64,000 nucleotides of DNA from Viridothelium virens (lineage: Eukaryota; Ascomycota; Dothideomycetes; Trypetheliales; Trypetheliaceae): NCBI GenBank assembly GCA_010094025.1, contig ML991821.1, forward strand, positions 169,668 to 233,667, in the 5' to 3' direction. Both the position numbers and the translations under genes were made by a program. Shown here one piece after another: positions 1 to 10,668 of this stretch (positions are counted from its first letter, which is position 1; each line of letters opens with the position of its first letter). The notes under the pieces are model-generated. The model saw only the letters and a list, made by a program, of their open reading frames with translations. It ran no database searches and was not told where the DNA came from.

Positions 1-1190
1 TTTGAAGTCAGTCCCAGCTTCGATGAGAATGTCCCTGAAATCGATTCTCGGGAGGCGAGTACTATCAAACAACTTGAACATATCCTCGATTGGCTCAATT
101 GGAAAGTCGATGGATTGACTAAGCAAATTGATGAACACCAAGAGGCCATTGAGAAGGCGAGGCAAGAGCTATTGCGTGAAGACTTAATAGTGCCTCAATA
201 CCATCGGTATTCTCTTCGCGGTGTCTGCATAGAAGGCAAGAAAACCTTTGTGTTGCAACCTTCAGTGCCCACGGGCTCATGGAATTCTTCACCGGACCAA
301 GATGGTTTCCAATGGTGGTGCCAGGACTTCTCATGGTCATCGACCAAAGACTTCAGTGTCTCTGTATGGAAACTCGACTCTTGTCCACCTCAACAATACT
401 GTGCTAACGGAGTTGCACAGGAAGTGTCTCTTGATGATGTTCTCAACGATGCTTCGAATAATGCTAAAGAGGCGTTACTGGTGTATGCTAATGACAAAGC
501 TCGCTCTGAGCAGACAATCCCTTTACCAGATGCGCTGCATGTCAGTTTGACCCATCTTCTAGCTTATTGCATTTGAAACGCATGCTGACGCCGCCTTATC
601 AGAACTTCGTTGTCCAAGACAATCTACTCTTCGATCACGAAATTCAATCCCATGCTCATACCACGGTCTCTTGTATGGACTGGGAAACTGCTGGTGACAC
701 AGATACAGGCTCCACCTTTGAACTGGGGTCTTCTACTCATCCGCAAGAGCAGGAGATCGAACTTTCCGAGAAGGAGGGAGAATACGAACCACTACAACTC
801 AATATCACTGCGTCCGTACCTCCTCACTCTATAACAGCCTCCCAAATTCGCTCTCCGGAGACAGAGACGGGTTCATCAGAAATAGGGCTTGAAGACCACG
901 GCAAGACTAAATCTGCTTACGAGAAAGACAAAAATTCATTGGATATGACATCTGATGGAAGTGATGATGGGTACGACGAAAAATGGCGTGCTGCAGAGCA
1001 GGGCTATCCCTCTACAAAAGAAGATGAGCTCGCATTGCAGGACAAACAGCGCAGATTGGGTCGTGATCTGACCCTAAAAGAGAGGCGAGACTACCTATTG
1101 AGGCGGCTTCAGGCAGTACAGGAAGGGACAGGAGGTCGTGAGGCCATTAACAATAGGGGTGGAGAGGAGTCCGGGTGGAAAGGAGGCTGA
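1..1190 (+). CDS. 3' part of a fungal protein, possibly a ubiquitin-interaction-type protein
   Basis: The reading frame is open from base 1, so the gene starts upstream of the window. Exons are 1-540 and 603-1190. The 62-nt intron 541-602 has donor GTCAGT, a CTGAC branch site near 584 and acceptor CAG, and it joins in phase 0. The visible part starts with a probable coiled coil (TIKQLEHILDWLNWKVDG). A compact segment rich in Trp follows (DGFQWWCQDFSW), then ALLVYAN, and a Ser/Glu-rich, probably disordered tail ending in a basic helix. The WW and ALLVYA patterns remind me of fungal proteins annotated as ubiquitin interaction motif proteins. That is memory, not a search, and the N-terminal domains that would settle it are outside the window. 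The gene itself is well supported by codon structure and the clean intron; the function is not. Confidence 0.6.
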
Positions 1191-2160
1191 TTGCGGGAAG
1201 TGAAAAAGTCGACTTTATCTTACGTGTGAGACTGCAAGGATCGAAGTGTGGCGAATAGTGGAGTAGGTATGCCAGTCCATCGACAGGAACAAATGTGCTG
1301 ATCGCTGATCAGAGATATAGGAGTCCATCGCCATCAAATGGCACGGAACAATTTTGCGGAGCCTTGACATGTACCACCAAATAGATGCATTCTGTCGTTG
1401 ATGGATATCTCGTGACCACCCTCCGCCTGCTTCGTGAGTTATAGACTACCTTACTGACAATCAACCAGCTAATCGTACGATATGCCAGATAGGTGATATA
1501 GGCAAATGACAGAAGCCTTAACAGAGATTTTGCGCCATTCAAATACTTCTATGATAATGTCGTCGCTTACCGAAATATGCTGATATCACGCGAACGACAT
1601 TGCCGACAGACATTAGTGAGACACCTTTTATCCACGCAGCAACGCTTTTCGATTGCCCTGAATTGCATGCAGATGAATGGGGTGATGCTGCCATTCTGAA
1701 TGAAAGCTTACCTCTCAAGATGTAGGGAAGGGCACGAGTATAGGCATCTGTCCCAAACAAGTACGAGTCCTAAAGCTCTTCTAGATATATTCCTTTAGGT
1801 AGGTGGTTCGGGGGCTGAGGTTTTATGCAATGGTGGTTGCTACATAACAATTCCGGAGAGGGTAGTTGTTGTTAATACCCGTTTTGCAACTCCTATCCTG
1901 CACTTCACACGTGTGAGAAGACGCTGGTCAAGATAGTTGACATTATTGTTAGATTTTCTGAGCTATTACAATTCATTTATATTTTGGTCCCGGTCCAAAG
2001 ATACTGCTGCATCCCCTAGCGAAATTCAGAGACCATATAACGTTTCGTTGATACTTGCAATAATCACTGAGGTGAGTAGGTGTCGATTTCGTTTGATCAA
2101 GTAAAAGAATTATCTCTCCTCTTCAATGGCACTCTTGAATCAGAACAGAGCAGAGTTTGA
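1191..2160. other. Intergenic, no gene seen
   Basis: Between the convergent ends of the left-edge gene and the HsbA-like gene. Two minus-strand ORFs of 73-77 codons (1309-1542 and 1539-1760) lack any recognisable domain, and I read them as chance. Nothing else stands out. Confidence 0.6.
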
Positions 2161-2685
2161 TCAAGAATATGCCGCTATTCCGCGCTTGAAGGCAGCTGAG
2201 ATTTGGGCGTTAAGTGAATCGGCAAGAAGGTCGGCCAGGATGGGAAGCTTAGACTTGATATCCGAACCAAGCACGCTGCTTGCGTTACTCTGTTGCTGCA
2301 GTTGACTTAGGACGATGGCCGACGTGCCGCTTGAGTCGAAAAGCGGCTTCTGTTTGATGAGGTCGTTGATTGTCTCGTCCAAAGTTCCGATGAGTTGAGT
2401 CGTGGAGCCTGCAATAGGCAGCGCACCAAGAATGCCAACGTCTGAGGTGCCTTCTACTTCGGTGATAGCAGTGTTGATGGCACTGAGCACAGCGGTCGAG
2501 TCACCGGCAACGCCTAAGGCTGACAAAGCTGTACCATCGAAGCTTTTGACCGCGCCGTCGAGAGTGACGGTGGCAGAATTGACAGAGGCGAGGGCATTTG
2601 TGATAGTCGTAACGTCACGTTTAACGACAGTCGGAGCGGCAGTGACGACGCCAAGAAGCGCTAGGAGCGAAAGGTTGAGCTTCAT
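2161..2685 (-). CDS. HsbA-like secreted cell-wall / hydrophobic surface binding protein
   Basis: A single exon of 174 aa. The start at 2685 is preferred over an upstream in-frame codon at 2715 because it places a clean signal peptide at the N-terminus (MKLNLSLLALLGVVTAAP, then TVVKR). Lys-Arg at about residues 22-23 is a probable Kex2 site, so the mature protein would begin at DVTTITNAL. The rest is an Ala/Ser/Thr/Leu-rich helical protein with no cysteine, including DGAVKSFDG and a region near SQLQQQSN. Length and composition fit the hydrophobic surface-binding protein A / cell wall galactomannoprotein family (PF12296), which in Aspergillus binds hydrophobic surfaces and recruits hydrolases. 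Secretion follows from the sequence; binding function is by family only. No GPI-anchor signal is visible; the C-terminus ends KRGIAAYS. Confidence 0.82.
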   Translation of the reverse strand: MKLNLSLLALLGVVTAAPTVVKRDVTTITNALASVNSATVTLDGAVKSFDGTALSALGVAGDSTAVLSAINTAITEVEGTSDVGILGALPIAGSTTQLIGTLDETINDLIKQKPLFDSSGTSAIVLSQLQQQSNASSVLGSDIKSKLPILADLLADSLNAQISAAFKRGIAAYS

Positions 2686-5611
2686 GGCTGGAGGAATTGG
2701 GATGGACAGGATCAAGAGCCAGACCGTGACAATGTGTGATTGCGAGTCGACGTAGATACTGTTGCGTCTCTGCAGAACTATACGATTGAAGCGGCGAAGT
2801 CAGAGCATTTATGTATTCCCAACCTCTACCCATATGACTGCCCCCGGTCAGAGAAAACAGCTTTGAAGGAAGACTAGAACGTCTACTGGGACTAAAGTAA
2901 TTACCATGACGTACTGAGTCGCACGTCTTCGTACTTAGATCTCGTAATTCACATGCTTTCAGGGGATAAGTTGCCAGGCCTGACTGTCCAAGAGATCTCA
3001 TAGCCTAGAAAGTGCAGGGTGGAAGCTTCAAAGGATTGTAGCGAAGAACGACACCGAGGCGATAGCACTTCGGAATCATGTGCAGTTCCTGCAACCGGCA
3101 GCGCGCGGCAACCCTAAGTTATGTCACTGAGCAATTGTCTGCCCGTTGGTCATGGAAAATATATATGAAGTGGAGGGCATAAGCCAACTCTATCTTGTCG
3201 TCGGAGCCAAAATCCGGGGAAGCCGTCTAGGGTTTTACGAGGCTAGAAGCAGGCATTGGTGGAAGCTATGGTCGCTCCGTGGTCAAATTTATGTTGTCGG
3301 CAACAAGGGCATAAGCTTTTCCCCGCAGTCCTAGAGACTGATATTGTCGACTTTACCAAAGATACCTAGGTACAGAAGAATGGGTGCATGAAATTGTTCT
3401 GGAGCAGCGGGGATGCCTGATCAACAGGCATTTTCCCCACGGGGCAAAGCAGCCTCGGTAAGCACCACGGAGGTATATGTATAACATGTGCCTTTCATCA
3501 GCTTCGCCCTGGTTGTAGGCAGAACATCGATTGCCTGGAACTCCCAAAGGAGAGTCAAAGGAAGTCATTATAGGAATAGAGAATGTGTTTGTCAGTCGCC
3601 TTTCCAAGCTCTGTGTCGTGTGAATCTCGGCCATGTGCCTTTTCCTTTGACCAAACATAAAACCCAATTCGAGATCTACAGATCGCCCCATCCTAATTAT
3701 TCTTCCAATGTCTGCACCATTCTTCAGTGGTGTACTTTGATCTTGGAAGGGCAGATCGATCCATGCATTTAGCAAATCACCTCTGAAGCATGCTCCTCGA
3801 GCTTTAAAAGCTTTTCCGCGCCTGGTAGCATTTGTCATCTTCTGTATGGGAGCGCGCTTGTGTGCGTCGTAGATATCGGACGCGGGAAGTTGATGCAAAG
3901 AGTCCTCGCCTGCTCTCACTCCTCCAGGAGTTTTTTTTGGGCTGCATGAACTTCTAGGTTTTGCCTTGCCTGCTCATATGGACTTCTCCTCTGAGGCATG
4001 CCGGCGAAGGACTTTCAGATCAGTACAAGTCGGCGTGCACTCCGTGCATATTGGCATCTAAACCTAGTCATTGCAGAATCTGACAAGAATGATGTATTGC
4101 ACACATGGTTCAAGTTGCCGAATTATGACAGCCTTCGCCGTCCACGAGCGGAATAGAGCGATGAGAGACCGCGCGATTAGGGTGGAAAACAAAGCCTCAG
4201 AATTAGATTTTGGTTCGGAATTTGCCAGTGCAGGCGACTCTTCCTTGACTAAAAAGCTCGAGACGGAATACAATCAAGGCTCCGAAAATAATCTATATCC
4301 ACATCGGATATCTCAACCTGCTGAGAGGTTTGTACTTCTTGACTTGGAAAATGCATTAATGAGATCAAACCACCAGAGATTCTCGGCAGCAAAATGCCAC
4401 CGTCTTGTGCTAGTGACCGGGAGATTCGCCTTCCCTTCATGTCCTTTTGCTCCTAGTCAAGCTCCCATGAACACTGCTTCGTACCAAGAATCTCACAGGT
4501 CAGACCGGTCTGTTTTTTCTTCCGTATCTTGGATTTTTTCCGCTTGATCCCCATCTCCGTCTGGCTTTGAAAGAAAAGATAGCGGTTTCGCTCTAGCGCG
4601 CGCGCTGTATTAGCATAGAAGTCCAAGGTCTCAGGCACAAGGGGAAGACTGGTCAAAGGTTACGTATTCAAGCCGAAAGACAGCCTATGAAAAATGAAAC
4701 ACATACTTCTGACCTAGTCTCTTGTTCTTAAACGTGCTCAATTTCTGGCTAGCGGGACTCAGAATATGATCTGATGGCGAAACATAGGTATTTTGGGGCC
4801 TGAACGTTCGTCCATCAGCGCACTGGTAATATAATGATTGTTGAAGCCGTCTCAGGGGGCTAAATGTACCCTTTCTTGTTTTCGGAATTCAATTGCCCGT
4901 CTAGTGTTTGCCGATGCAAGCTCTGTACTTTCTTCTCCGGACTCGAGGTTTGTCTCTGAGCGTTGCTGTCGCGGGTCGAGGGAACGTTTTCCGACATCGT
5001 GCTTGATTCTCAAGAACCTGACTTGCGATTTTCTCCTGTGATATTGCTGCAATTGTACGGAGCATAAGCTGTGAGAAACAGAGGCCCGTGAAAGGAGTGC
5101 CAAAGTAAGTTGGACAAACAGGCATCAAACACACTACCCGTTACGGTTTAGCTCCTACCACTTAGCTTAGCAACGGACACGACGTCATTTCTCCCCTGAC
5201 TGTCCCCCCCCAACTCTTAGTTACTCCGTACATGACATCGATCTGCAGTGCCAAATATCTTGCAACGTGACTATTTAGCATATTCAATTACATCGTATCG
5301 CGTTGGAGGCCTGCGTTATTCCTCAATCCTTATTACTGCATCTTGAGATAAGTAGGTAGGCAATGTAACGGGGTCGTGCTGTCCTCTGAGAAATTTGATC
5401 CCCCATATAACATCCTGCCATTCTGGGAGACCTTGATTTACGAGCGCTTGGCTAATTGGTTCAATACTCTAGCGCGTATGAGAACGTCTATGCCTTGTAG
5501 ACTAAAACGTAGTGACGCGTTTCTCTTACGGATGCAGATACTCCGTACAGCAGAGTATTAAGTGGTTGCTAAGCGGGAGGATTGCCGAATTCGGAAGAAC
5601 TGACTCAAGCT
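2686..5611. other. Gene-poor stretch of about 2.9 kb
   Basis: No convincing gene. The longest ORFs are 3353-3919 on the minus strand (188 codons) and 4071-4547 on the plus strand (158 codons). Neither shows a recognisable motif, a signal peptide or introns that extend it, and I do not call them. TACTCCGTA occurs at 5222-5230 and 5539-5547. A short alternating purine-pyrimidine run of GC repeats lies near 4593-4602. I cannot exclude an old decayed element. Confidence 0.55.
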
Positions 5612-5619
5612 CTATAAAA
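5612..5619 (+). promoter_or_regulatory. Probable TATA box of the PhyH-like gene
   Basis: TATAAAAG lies 63 nt upstream of the ATG at 5682, a position that would give a short 5' leader. It is the only strong TATA match in this intergenic stretch. Confidence 0.5.
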
Positions 5620-5681
5620 GGCATCTACAGGGAGACTCTCCAGCCGATTCTCTTCTACCATTTCGGAACACCTTGCAAACA

Positions 5682-6935
5682 ATGGGCCTCAGTCCGGAGC
5701 CTGTACAACTTCGCAGCTCGAACAGAGTGCACGACTTCGACCTTACTCCACATCCAGCAGCAGGATTGCCATCTCGTATTTTCACATCTACACCCTGCTT
5801 AGACTCTTTGAAGAAGCTCTGTTCTCAGACGACATCCCAAGCAACATATCCCCTCGTGTCATCCATAATCCACAACGTACCAGTCTATTACCTCCCCGAC
5901 CTTAGCAGTGTCCACCACGTGCTTTCCAATCCCAAGCTCCTCTCGAACCTTCAAGATGAATGGCACCACATTCTTCTCTCCGGCCCGGGCGTGCTTGTTC
6001 TAAAAGGCATGTTCACTGATTGTAGCGTTATTTCCTCCACAAACGACGCATTCGAGCAAATCGTTGCCCGCGAACGCGCTACTTCGGAGGGTAAAGGGGA
6101 CCATTTCGGCACCGCGGGAACCAATACGCGAATTTGGAATTCGCTGCAGAAGCACTGCATTGCTGACCCGGAATCTTTCGTGCAGTACTACTCAAATCCT
6201 TGGCTCGCTGCCATCTGCGAAGCATGGTTGGGACCAGCGTTCAGAGTAACAGCGCAAGCAAACATCGTGCATCCGGGAGGAAAAGCGCAGACCAGCCACC
6301 GAGACTACCATCTCGGATTTCAATCTGCAGAAGTGACGAATCGGTTTCCAAAAGCCATACAAGTGGCATCCCAGTTCTTAACCCTTCAGGGAGCGGTGGC
6401 ACATAGTAATATGCCCGCCGCATCTGGGCCGACACGTTTCCTTCCATTCAGCCAAATGTTTGAAGAAGGCTTCTTAGCATACCGCCTTCCCGAGTTTCAG
6501 AATTGGTTCGAGCAGAGATGGGTTGCGCTAGATCTAGAGATCGGAGATGCCGTGTTCTTTAACCCTGCTTTATTCCATGCTGCCGGCGAAAACAAGATGG
6601 CAGACTTCGATCGCAAGGCAAATCTTTTGCAAATCAGCTCTGCCTTTGGAAAAACAATGGAAAACCTTGATACCTTCAATATGATTTCGGCGTGCTGGGA
6701 AGAGTTGATAAAGAAGTTCGAATCCGAGGGCCAAGGCGAGGGAATTGAATGTCTTGTCAAGGCTTTGGCAGAGGGATACCCTTTTCCAACAAATCTTGAC
6801 AGAAGAGTACCTGGCCCAGGTGGGATGGCACCGTCCAGTGAACAGGACCTAGTAAAGCACGGATTGCACGAACACTGGGCTAAAGAACATATATTGGAAG
6901 AGCTGAGAATATTGAGAATGGAGTCCGCAGCATAA
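5682..6935 (+). CDS. Phytanoyl-CoA dioxygenase (PhyH)-like 2-oxoglutarate/Fe(II) oxygenase
   Basis: An intronless gene of 417 aa. The frame is open a little upstream, but the first ATG is at 5682 (MGLSPEPVQL). The iron-binding facial triad is visible: HxD in TSHRDYHLGF (His206, Asp208) and the distal His299 in PALFHAAGEN. Arg311 in DFDRKANLLQ is the likely 2-oxoglutarate carboxylate ligand. The core between them is a double-stranded beta-helix of the PhyH type (PF05721). Family members hydroxylate acyl-CoAs or a wide range of small molecules, including fungal natural products, so the substrate cannot be deduced. No peroxisomal SKL-type signal is present (the C-terminus is MESAA), which argues against a role exactly like mammalian phytanoyl-CoA hydroxylase. 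There are no biosynthetic neighbours. The active site appears intact. Confidence 0.85.
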   Translation: MGLSPEPVQLRSSNRVHDFDLTPHPAAGLPSRIFTSTPCLDSLKKLCSQTTSQATYPLVSSIIHNVPVYYLPDLSSVHHVLSNPKLLSNLQDEWHHILLSGPGVLVLKGMFTDCSVISSTNDAFEQIVARERATSEGKGDHFGTAGTNTRIWNSLQKHCIADPESFVQYYSNPWLAAICEAWLGPAFRVTAQANIVHPGGKAQTSHRDYHLGFQSAEVTNRFPKAIQVASQFLTLQGAVAHSNMPAASGPTRFLPFSQMFEEGFLAYRLPEFQNWFEQRWVALDLEIGDAVFFNPALFHAAGENKMADFDRKANLLQISSAFGKTMENLDTFNMISACWEELIKKFESEGQGEGIECLVKALAEGYPFPTNLDRRVPGPGGMAPSSEQDLVKHGLHEHWAKEHILEELRILRMESAA

Positions 6936-7107
6936 TCTGTTCTCACTGCTTTTCTCACTCAATTCCAGTGTCTGTACTAGTCGACCCTGAAGAGTAGACC
7001 GTAGGAAACAGGGGGAAACCTATTTCTGAAATGTTGGGAACAGGTGCTTAGGCAAGCTTGCGCATAAATATGGCATTTGCATGGCAATTCATTCTTACGC
7101 AAATATC

Positions 7108-10100
7108 CTACGTTTGATTGCCGTCGTCCAGGAATAATTCGAATATCCTAGCCAGGCGTTCTTCCTGGGTTTTTCTTTCCTTCGATTTTGACGGCAGTGG
7201 TGCATTTATAATCAGTCGTGAGAAAATCTCTGCAAATGCCCGATTGACCTTGCTTCGGTGTGCAGAAGGCGACTCCTGCTCGCCTGTGGTCGATTTTGTT
7301 GGGGAAGAAGGCAACAACAGCCCTGCGTCTTTCAAGGGAGATGGCAGTGTACCAGCTGGTTCGGAAGATGAAACTTCAGATGCAATGCGCGCAAGAGTTG
7401 ACATTAGGAGGACGAAAGAAACGCTACGGCTGGGCGAGTCAGAAAGCGTTTCCAGAACCCAGCCTTTCTCATCTTCTTGAGAAAGTGGCTGTTTGGCCTT
7501 AGCCTGGACAAGTATGCCAGACTCGAGGTGAAACCATGAATCTTCCGAGACAATGCCATCCTCGAGGCCTCCCAGGAACTCCAACAGGGTCTCTGCCAAT
7601 GTCTCAAGACGTTGCAAAACAGTGGTCTCTGCGGATATATATTGATCAAAAGGCTGATCATTGTCGAGTGCTTCTCGTATGTTGAACTTGAGATCATCTC
7701 GTGTGGATCCATCTTCCAAAGTCCAGCTATCTCTAGCGAATGGCCAGCCGACATGATTCTGCCATGGGGAAGCGTCTTCATCCCTATCTGCCCCCTTCAT
7801 GCTCCAGTCGGCGACTGCACGCTCGGCGAGGTCTTCTATCGCCTCCGTCAGCCGGAACAACTCTCTCGGAGCAGACCACATTACCGGGGAAGAGAGAGAT
7901 GGGTTTTCTTCATTAATGGGTGCCGTATGTTCCTTGCGTGAGCTGCCTTTAGGTCGTTGATGTTGTAGTTTCCGGATGCCGCCTTCTGGAATGCGAATGA
8001 GTTTGTCAACGGAGCGCCCAAAACTGGAAGGAAGCCACTGGCCCCGAACGGTGATGAAGTGGTCTCGACCGTCTCGAACTCGGAGGACGAGTATATCATC
8101 GATGGACTCCAAGCCTTCATTCAAGCGACGAACCACATCAAAGGAGCATATATGAACCAAGAGCTCGATGGTGCACGCATCGCCCGGCTCCAGATCGCGA
8201 CATTCCTTGGAGGGAGTGGAGAATTTCTGATCATGCTCATCATCATAACGAATCAAAAGCCATTCGGGTGCCGTGCCCTCCTTTTGACCAACACCGATCG
8301 GTCGATCAATGAATCCGATTGATGCTGGAACTCTGCCGGTATTTGCAATTGTTACGGTGCGACACTTGGCTTGGCCATAGCGAATATCACCGAAATCGAC
8401 ATTTTCCGCGTCAGAGGTAGAACTCTCTTGTATGAGACCATCTTCACCGGAAGTCTTGCGGTCAATGACCACGCTGATTGTTGGACGACCTTCATTCTCT
8501 GCTTTATCAAGTTCTTTAGCGACTTCTGAATATACTTTCGATTTCAGCTCTGGAACAACTGCATCGTACTTGAGAGTGAAAATTGCATCCAATGGTTTGT
8601 GATCTGAAGACAGTACTCGTTGATGGGCTGTATAATAATCAAGAGTCATCTCGTCCTGGAATCCAGCTCTTGTTAAAACGACATCGGCTTTGAGTGCGTC
8701 ATCTTCATCACCATCGTCCTCATCGTAATCTCCATCAGTGTCAGGATTGTACTCGAACAAGGTATCTTCATCTGCAGCAGCCGTAATGATGCCTTCTGCC
8801 TTCAATTGCTCATCACGTTTTTGAGCTGCTTCCTCTTCTGCTTTTCTGTTCTCATAACCTAATTTGTCTCGCCTTGTACGGTACAAAATTCGATCGCACC
8901 AACTGGGTGCCCTCTTCTTTTCACTTGAATCGAAGACACCTACACTACCAACATCGTACTTGTAGGTCGGTAGAAACTTGATCTCCCCTTCCCTCCAGCC
9001 CTCGTGAAATGCCTTGTGGGCCCTTTGTCGTTGGTGAAGCTCGTCGTGTGGAAGAAGCGAAGCCAAAGTGGCTTGTAAAGATGCCGGGTCCAATTCGGAC
9101 GTTGAACCAGGCTCCAAAGTAGTCTTAGACGACGTCAAACCCTCTAAGGTCGAAAAAGACTCTACGGAATCCTCGGATGTTTGCGAATAAGTGGATGTAG
9201 AGGACGATGGTTCGGAGGAATTGGCTGAAGCGCTCTCGGAGGAATTCTTTTTGTGGCCAACAGATGTTACTCGAGCAAGCTCATCCTCTATCTTCGACAC
9301 GGAGCTCCCTGAAAGATCGTACTCGTTGCGGGTATGCAACATCAAGAGCCTGCGCACATCCTCCCCTGGGATGCCCTCCAGCCTGTAGTTCAAGTCGCCG
9401 AACCAAAAAGCGAAGTCTTCATCACCAATCGCCTCTGTCTTAGCTTGCTGCCCAGTAATTGGGTCACTGATTGAGTCAAATCGAGTCCGAGATACGATTT
9501 GGGACGCATCCCAGTCTCGCCGGTCCAAGGCGGCTTTATCAGCTCCCGCGGATAAGTGTGAGTTGACAAAAACCATCCGTGTGGTCTCTCCTAATACTAT
9601 TCTTGCAGTAACAGCGCCTTTATTCCCCATATATCCCATCAGACCTGTACCCACGCTAGTCGTGCAGACGTTCCGGATTTCTGGTGCAAGCTGTGGCGAG
9701 GCATAGACTAGAAGTAGGAGACCGATCAATTGCTGCTCAGCAATTAACTGATATCCCTGGGGTAAAGCTTCCTCCACGGCCTTCTTCCATTTATTTGCGG
9801 CCGTAGTATCCGTGTATGGCTTCAGGGCCTCTGTAGCCGAATTGATATCAATAACCTCCTGCAAACCTAGCGCATATATCCCGACCTCTGCGTCGTGAGG
9901 CAAGCTACCAGCATCGTTCCTGGGAATGGTAGAATCCTTTCTGGATAACCTTTCCTCTTGTTCGACAACGCTCTCTCTTGGATGTGTCTCTTCCGAACCT
10001 GGGCTACTTTCTCCCTGAGACCCCTGGGTACGACTGACCGACAGGCCTGCTAGTGATTCAGTCACACCTTTGCCTCCTACAAACCAGCCGCCGATATCTT

Positions 10101-10302
10101 TCTCTGTGCCTTTCAAGGATGCCACATTCCATGTTCCCACCTTGACGCGCACCTTGCTCTGCGTAGTGTATTCGGCACGCCGTGCATGCACTGCTTGTGA
10201 AAGAGTTTGATATTCTCTCGTCCATGAGGTGTCAGGATATGCACCAGGTATGGCTTGAGCGGTAGGTTCAGTGGAAGTCCCGGACGCTTCCGAAACGACC
10301 AT
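7108..10302 (-). CDS. OCRL/INPP5B-type inositol polyphosphate 5-phosphatase
   Basis: About 1064 aa in one exon, starting at the first ATG of the frame (10302, MVVSEASG). The frame is open upstream to 10452 but only from a TTG, and a small 5' exon is possible. The catalytic 5-phosphatase domain spans about residues 53-575. Its motifs are GTWNVASLKG (Asn59), LGLQEV (Glu149), NSHLSAG (His249), FGDLNYRLEG (Asp303, Asn305), WCDRILYR (Asp470) and SSDHKPLDA (His568). An ASH domain follows (VDFGDIRYGQ to WLPSSFG), then a C-terminal RhoGAP-like region without an obvious arginine finger, the OCRL/INPP5B layout. The enzyme should remove the 5-phosphate from PI(4,5)P2 and related lipids in membrane traffic. 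Three low-complexity inserts interrupt the catalytic domain (see findings). Confidence 0.9.
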   Translation of the reverse strand: MVVSEASGTSTEPTAQAIPGAYPDTSWTREYQTLSQAVHARRAEYTTQSKVRVKVGTWNVASLKGTEKDIGGWFVGGKGVTESLAGLSVSRTQGSQGESSPGSEETHPRESVVEQEERLSRKDSTIPRNDAGSLPHDAEVGIYALGLQEVIDINSATEALKPYTDTTAANKWKKAVEEALPQGYQLIAEQQLIGLLLLVYASPQLAPEIRNVCTTSVGTGLMGYMGNKGAVTARIVLGETTRMVFVNSHLSAGADKAALDRRDWDASQIVSRTRFDSISDPITGQQAKTEAIGDEDFAFWFGDLNYRLEGIPGEDVRRLLMLHTRNEYDLSGSSVSKIEDELARVTSVGHKKNSSESASANSSEPSSSTSTYSQTSEDSVESFSTLEGLTSSKTTLEPGSTSELDPASLQATLASLLPHDELHQRQRAHKAFHEGWREGEIKFLPTYKYDVGSVGVFDSSEKKRAPSWCDRILYRTRRDKLGYENRKAEEEAAQKRDEQLKAEGIITAAADEDTLFEYNPDTDGDYDEDDGDEDDALKADVVLTRAGFQDEMTLDYYTAHQRVLSSDHKPLDAIFTLKYDAVVPELKSKVYSEVAKELDKAENEGRPTISVVIDRKTSGEDGLIQESSTSDAENVDFGDIRYGQAKCRTVTIANTGRVPASIGFIDRPIGVGQKEGTAPEWLLIRYDDEHDQKFSTPSKECRDLEPGDACTIELLVHICSFDVVRRLNEGLESIDDILVLRVRDGRDHFITVRGQWLPSSFGRSVDKLIRIPEGGIRKLQHQRPKGSSRKEHTAPINEENPSLSSPVMWSAPRELFRLTEAIEDLAERAVADWSMKGADRDEDASPWQNHVGWPFARDSWTLEDGSTRDDLKFNIREALDNDQPFDQYISAETTVLQRLETLAETLLEFLGGLEDGIVSEDSWFHLESGILVQAKAKQPLSQEDEKGWVLETLSDSPSRSVSFVLLMSTLARIASEVSSSEPAGTLPSPLKDAGLLLPSSPTKSTTGEQESPSAHRSKVNRAFAEIFSRLIINAPLPSKSKERKTQEERLARIFELFLDDGNQT

Positions 10303-10668
10303 GACTGGAATGCCAGTGTAGGGTCGTTGTGGGGTGAGACTCCGGCTTCCTACCTTGCAACCACCAATCAAGCAGGCAAAATTCGTCTCGCATTGGGACT
10401 CAAGTAACTGTTCACGGGTCAGGCAAGACGCTTGGTGGCGAAGTTGGATCAATCAATGTATTCCCAAAGCCGGATGTGCGCGCGTTAACCCTAGGTACGA
10501 TACTCCAAGTGCTTTCGGCCGCCCAAATAAATGACGCGAACCTTCAGCACACGTACAAGTTGATTGATAAATGCTTTCCGTGCTCTCTCATCTGCTCCAC
10601 ACACTCCGCAACCTTTCTACGATTTATGCCTACAATCAGCTGAACCGCAAGGCAGATCCCGAGCTTCA
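10303..10668. promoter_or_regulatory. Divergent promoter region, 5-phosphatase / DCP1
   Basis: A 366-nt head-to-head interval. Both flanking frames stay open into it without an upstream ATG that I trust. A possible 5' exon of the 5-phosphatase (ATG near 10400, donor GTAGGA, acceptor TTCCAG just before 10302) cannot be excluded. No TATA box stands out. Confidence 0.45.

Noticed and set aside
3353-3919. 188-codon minus-strand ORF in the empty region
   Set aside because: No recognisable motif, no good start context, and no intron model that extends it; treated as chance or decayed sequence.
4071-4547. 158-codon plus-strand ORF
   Set aside because: No domain, and composition typical of random frames.
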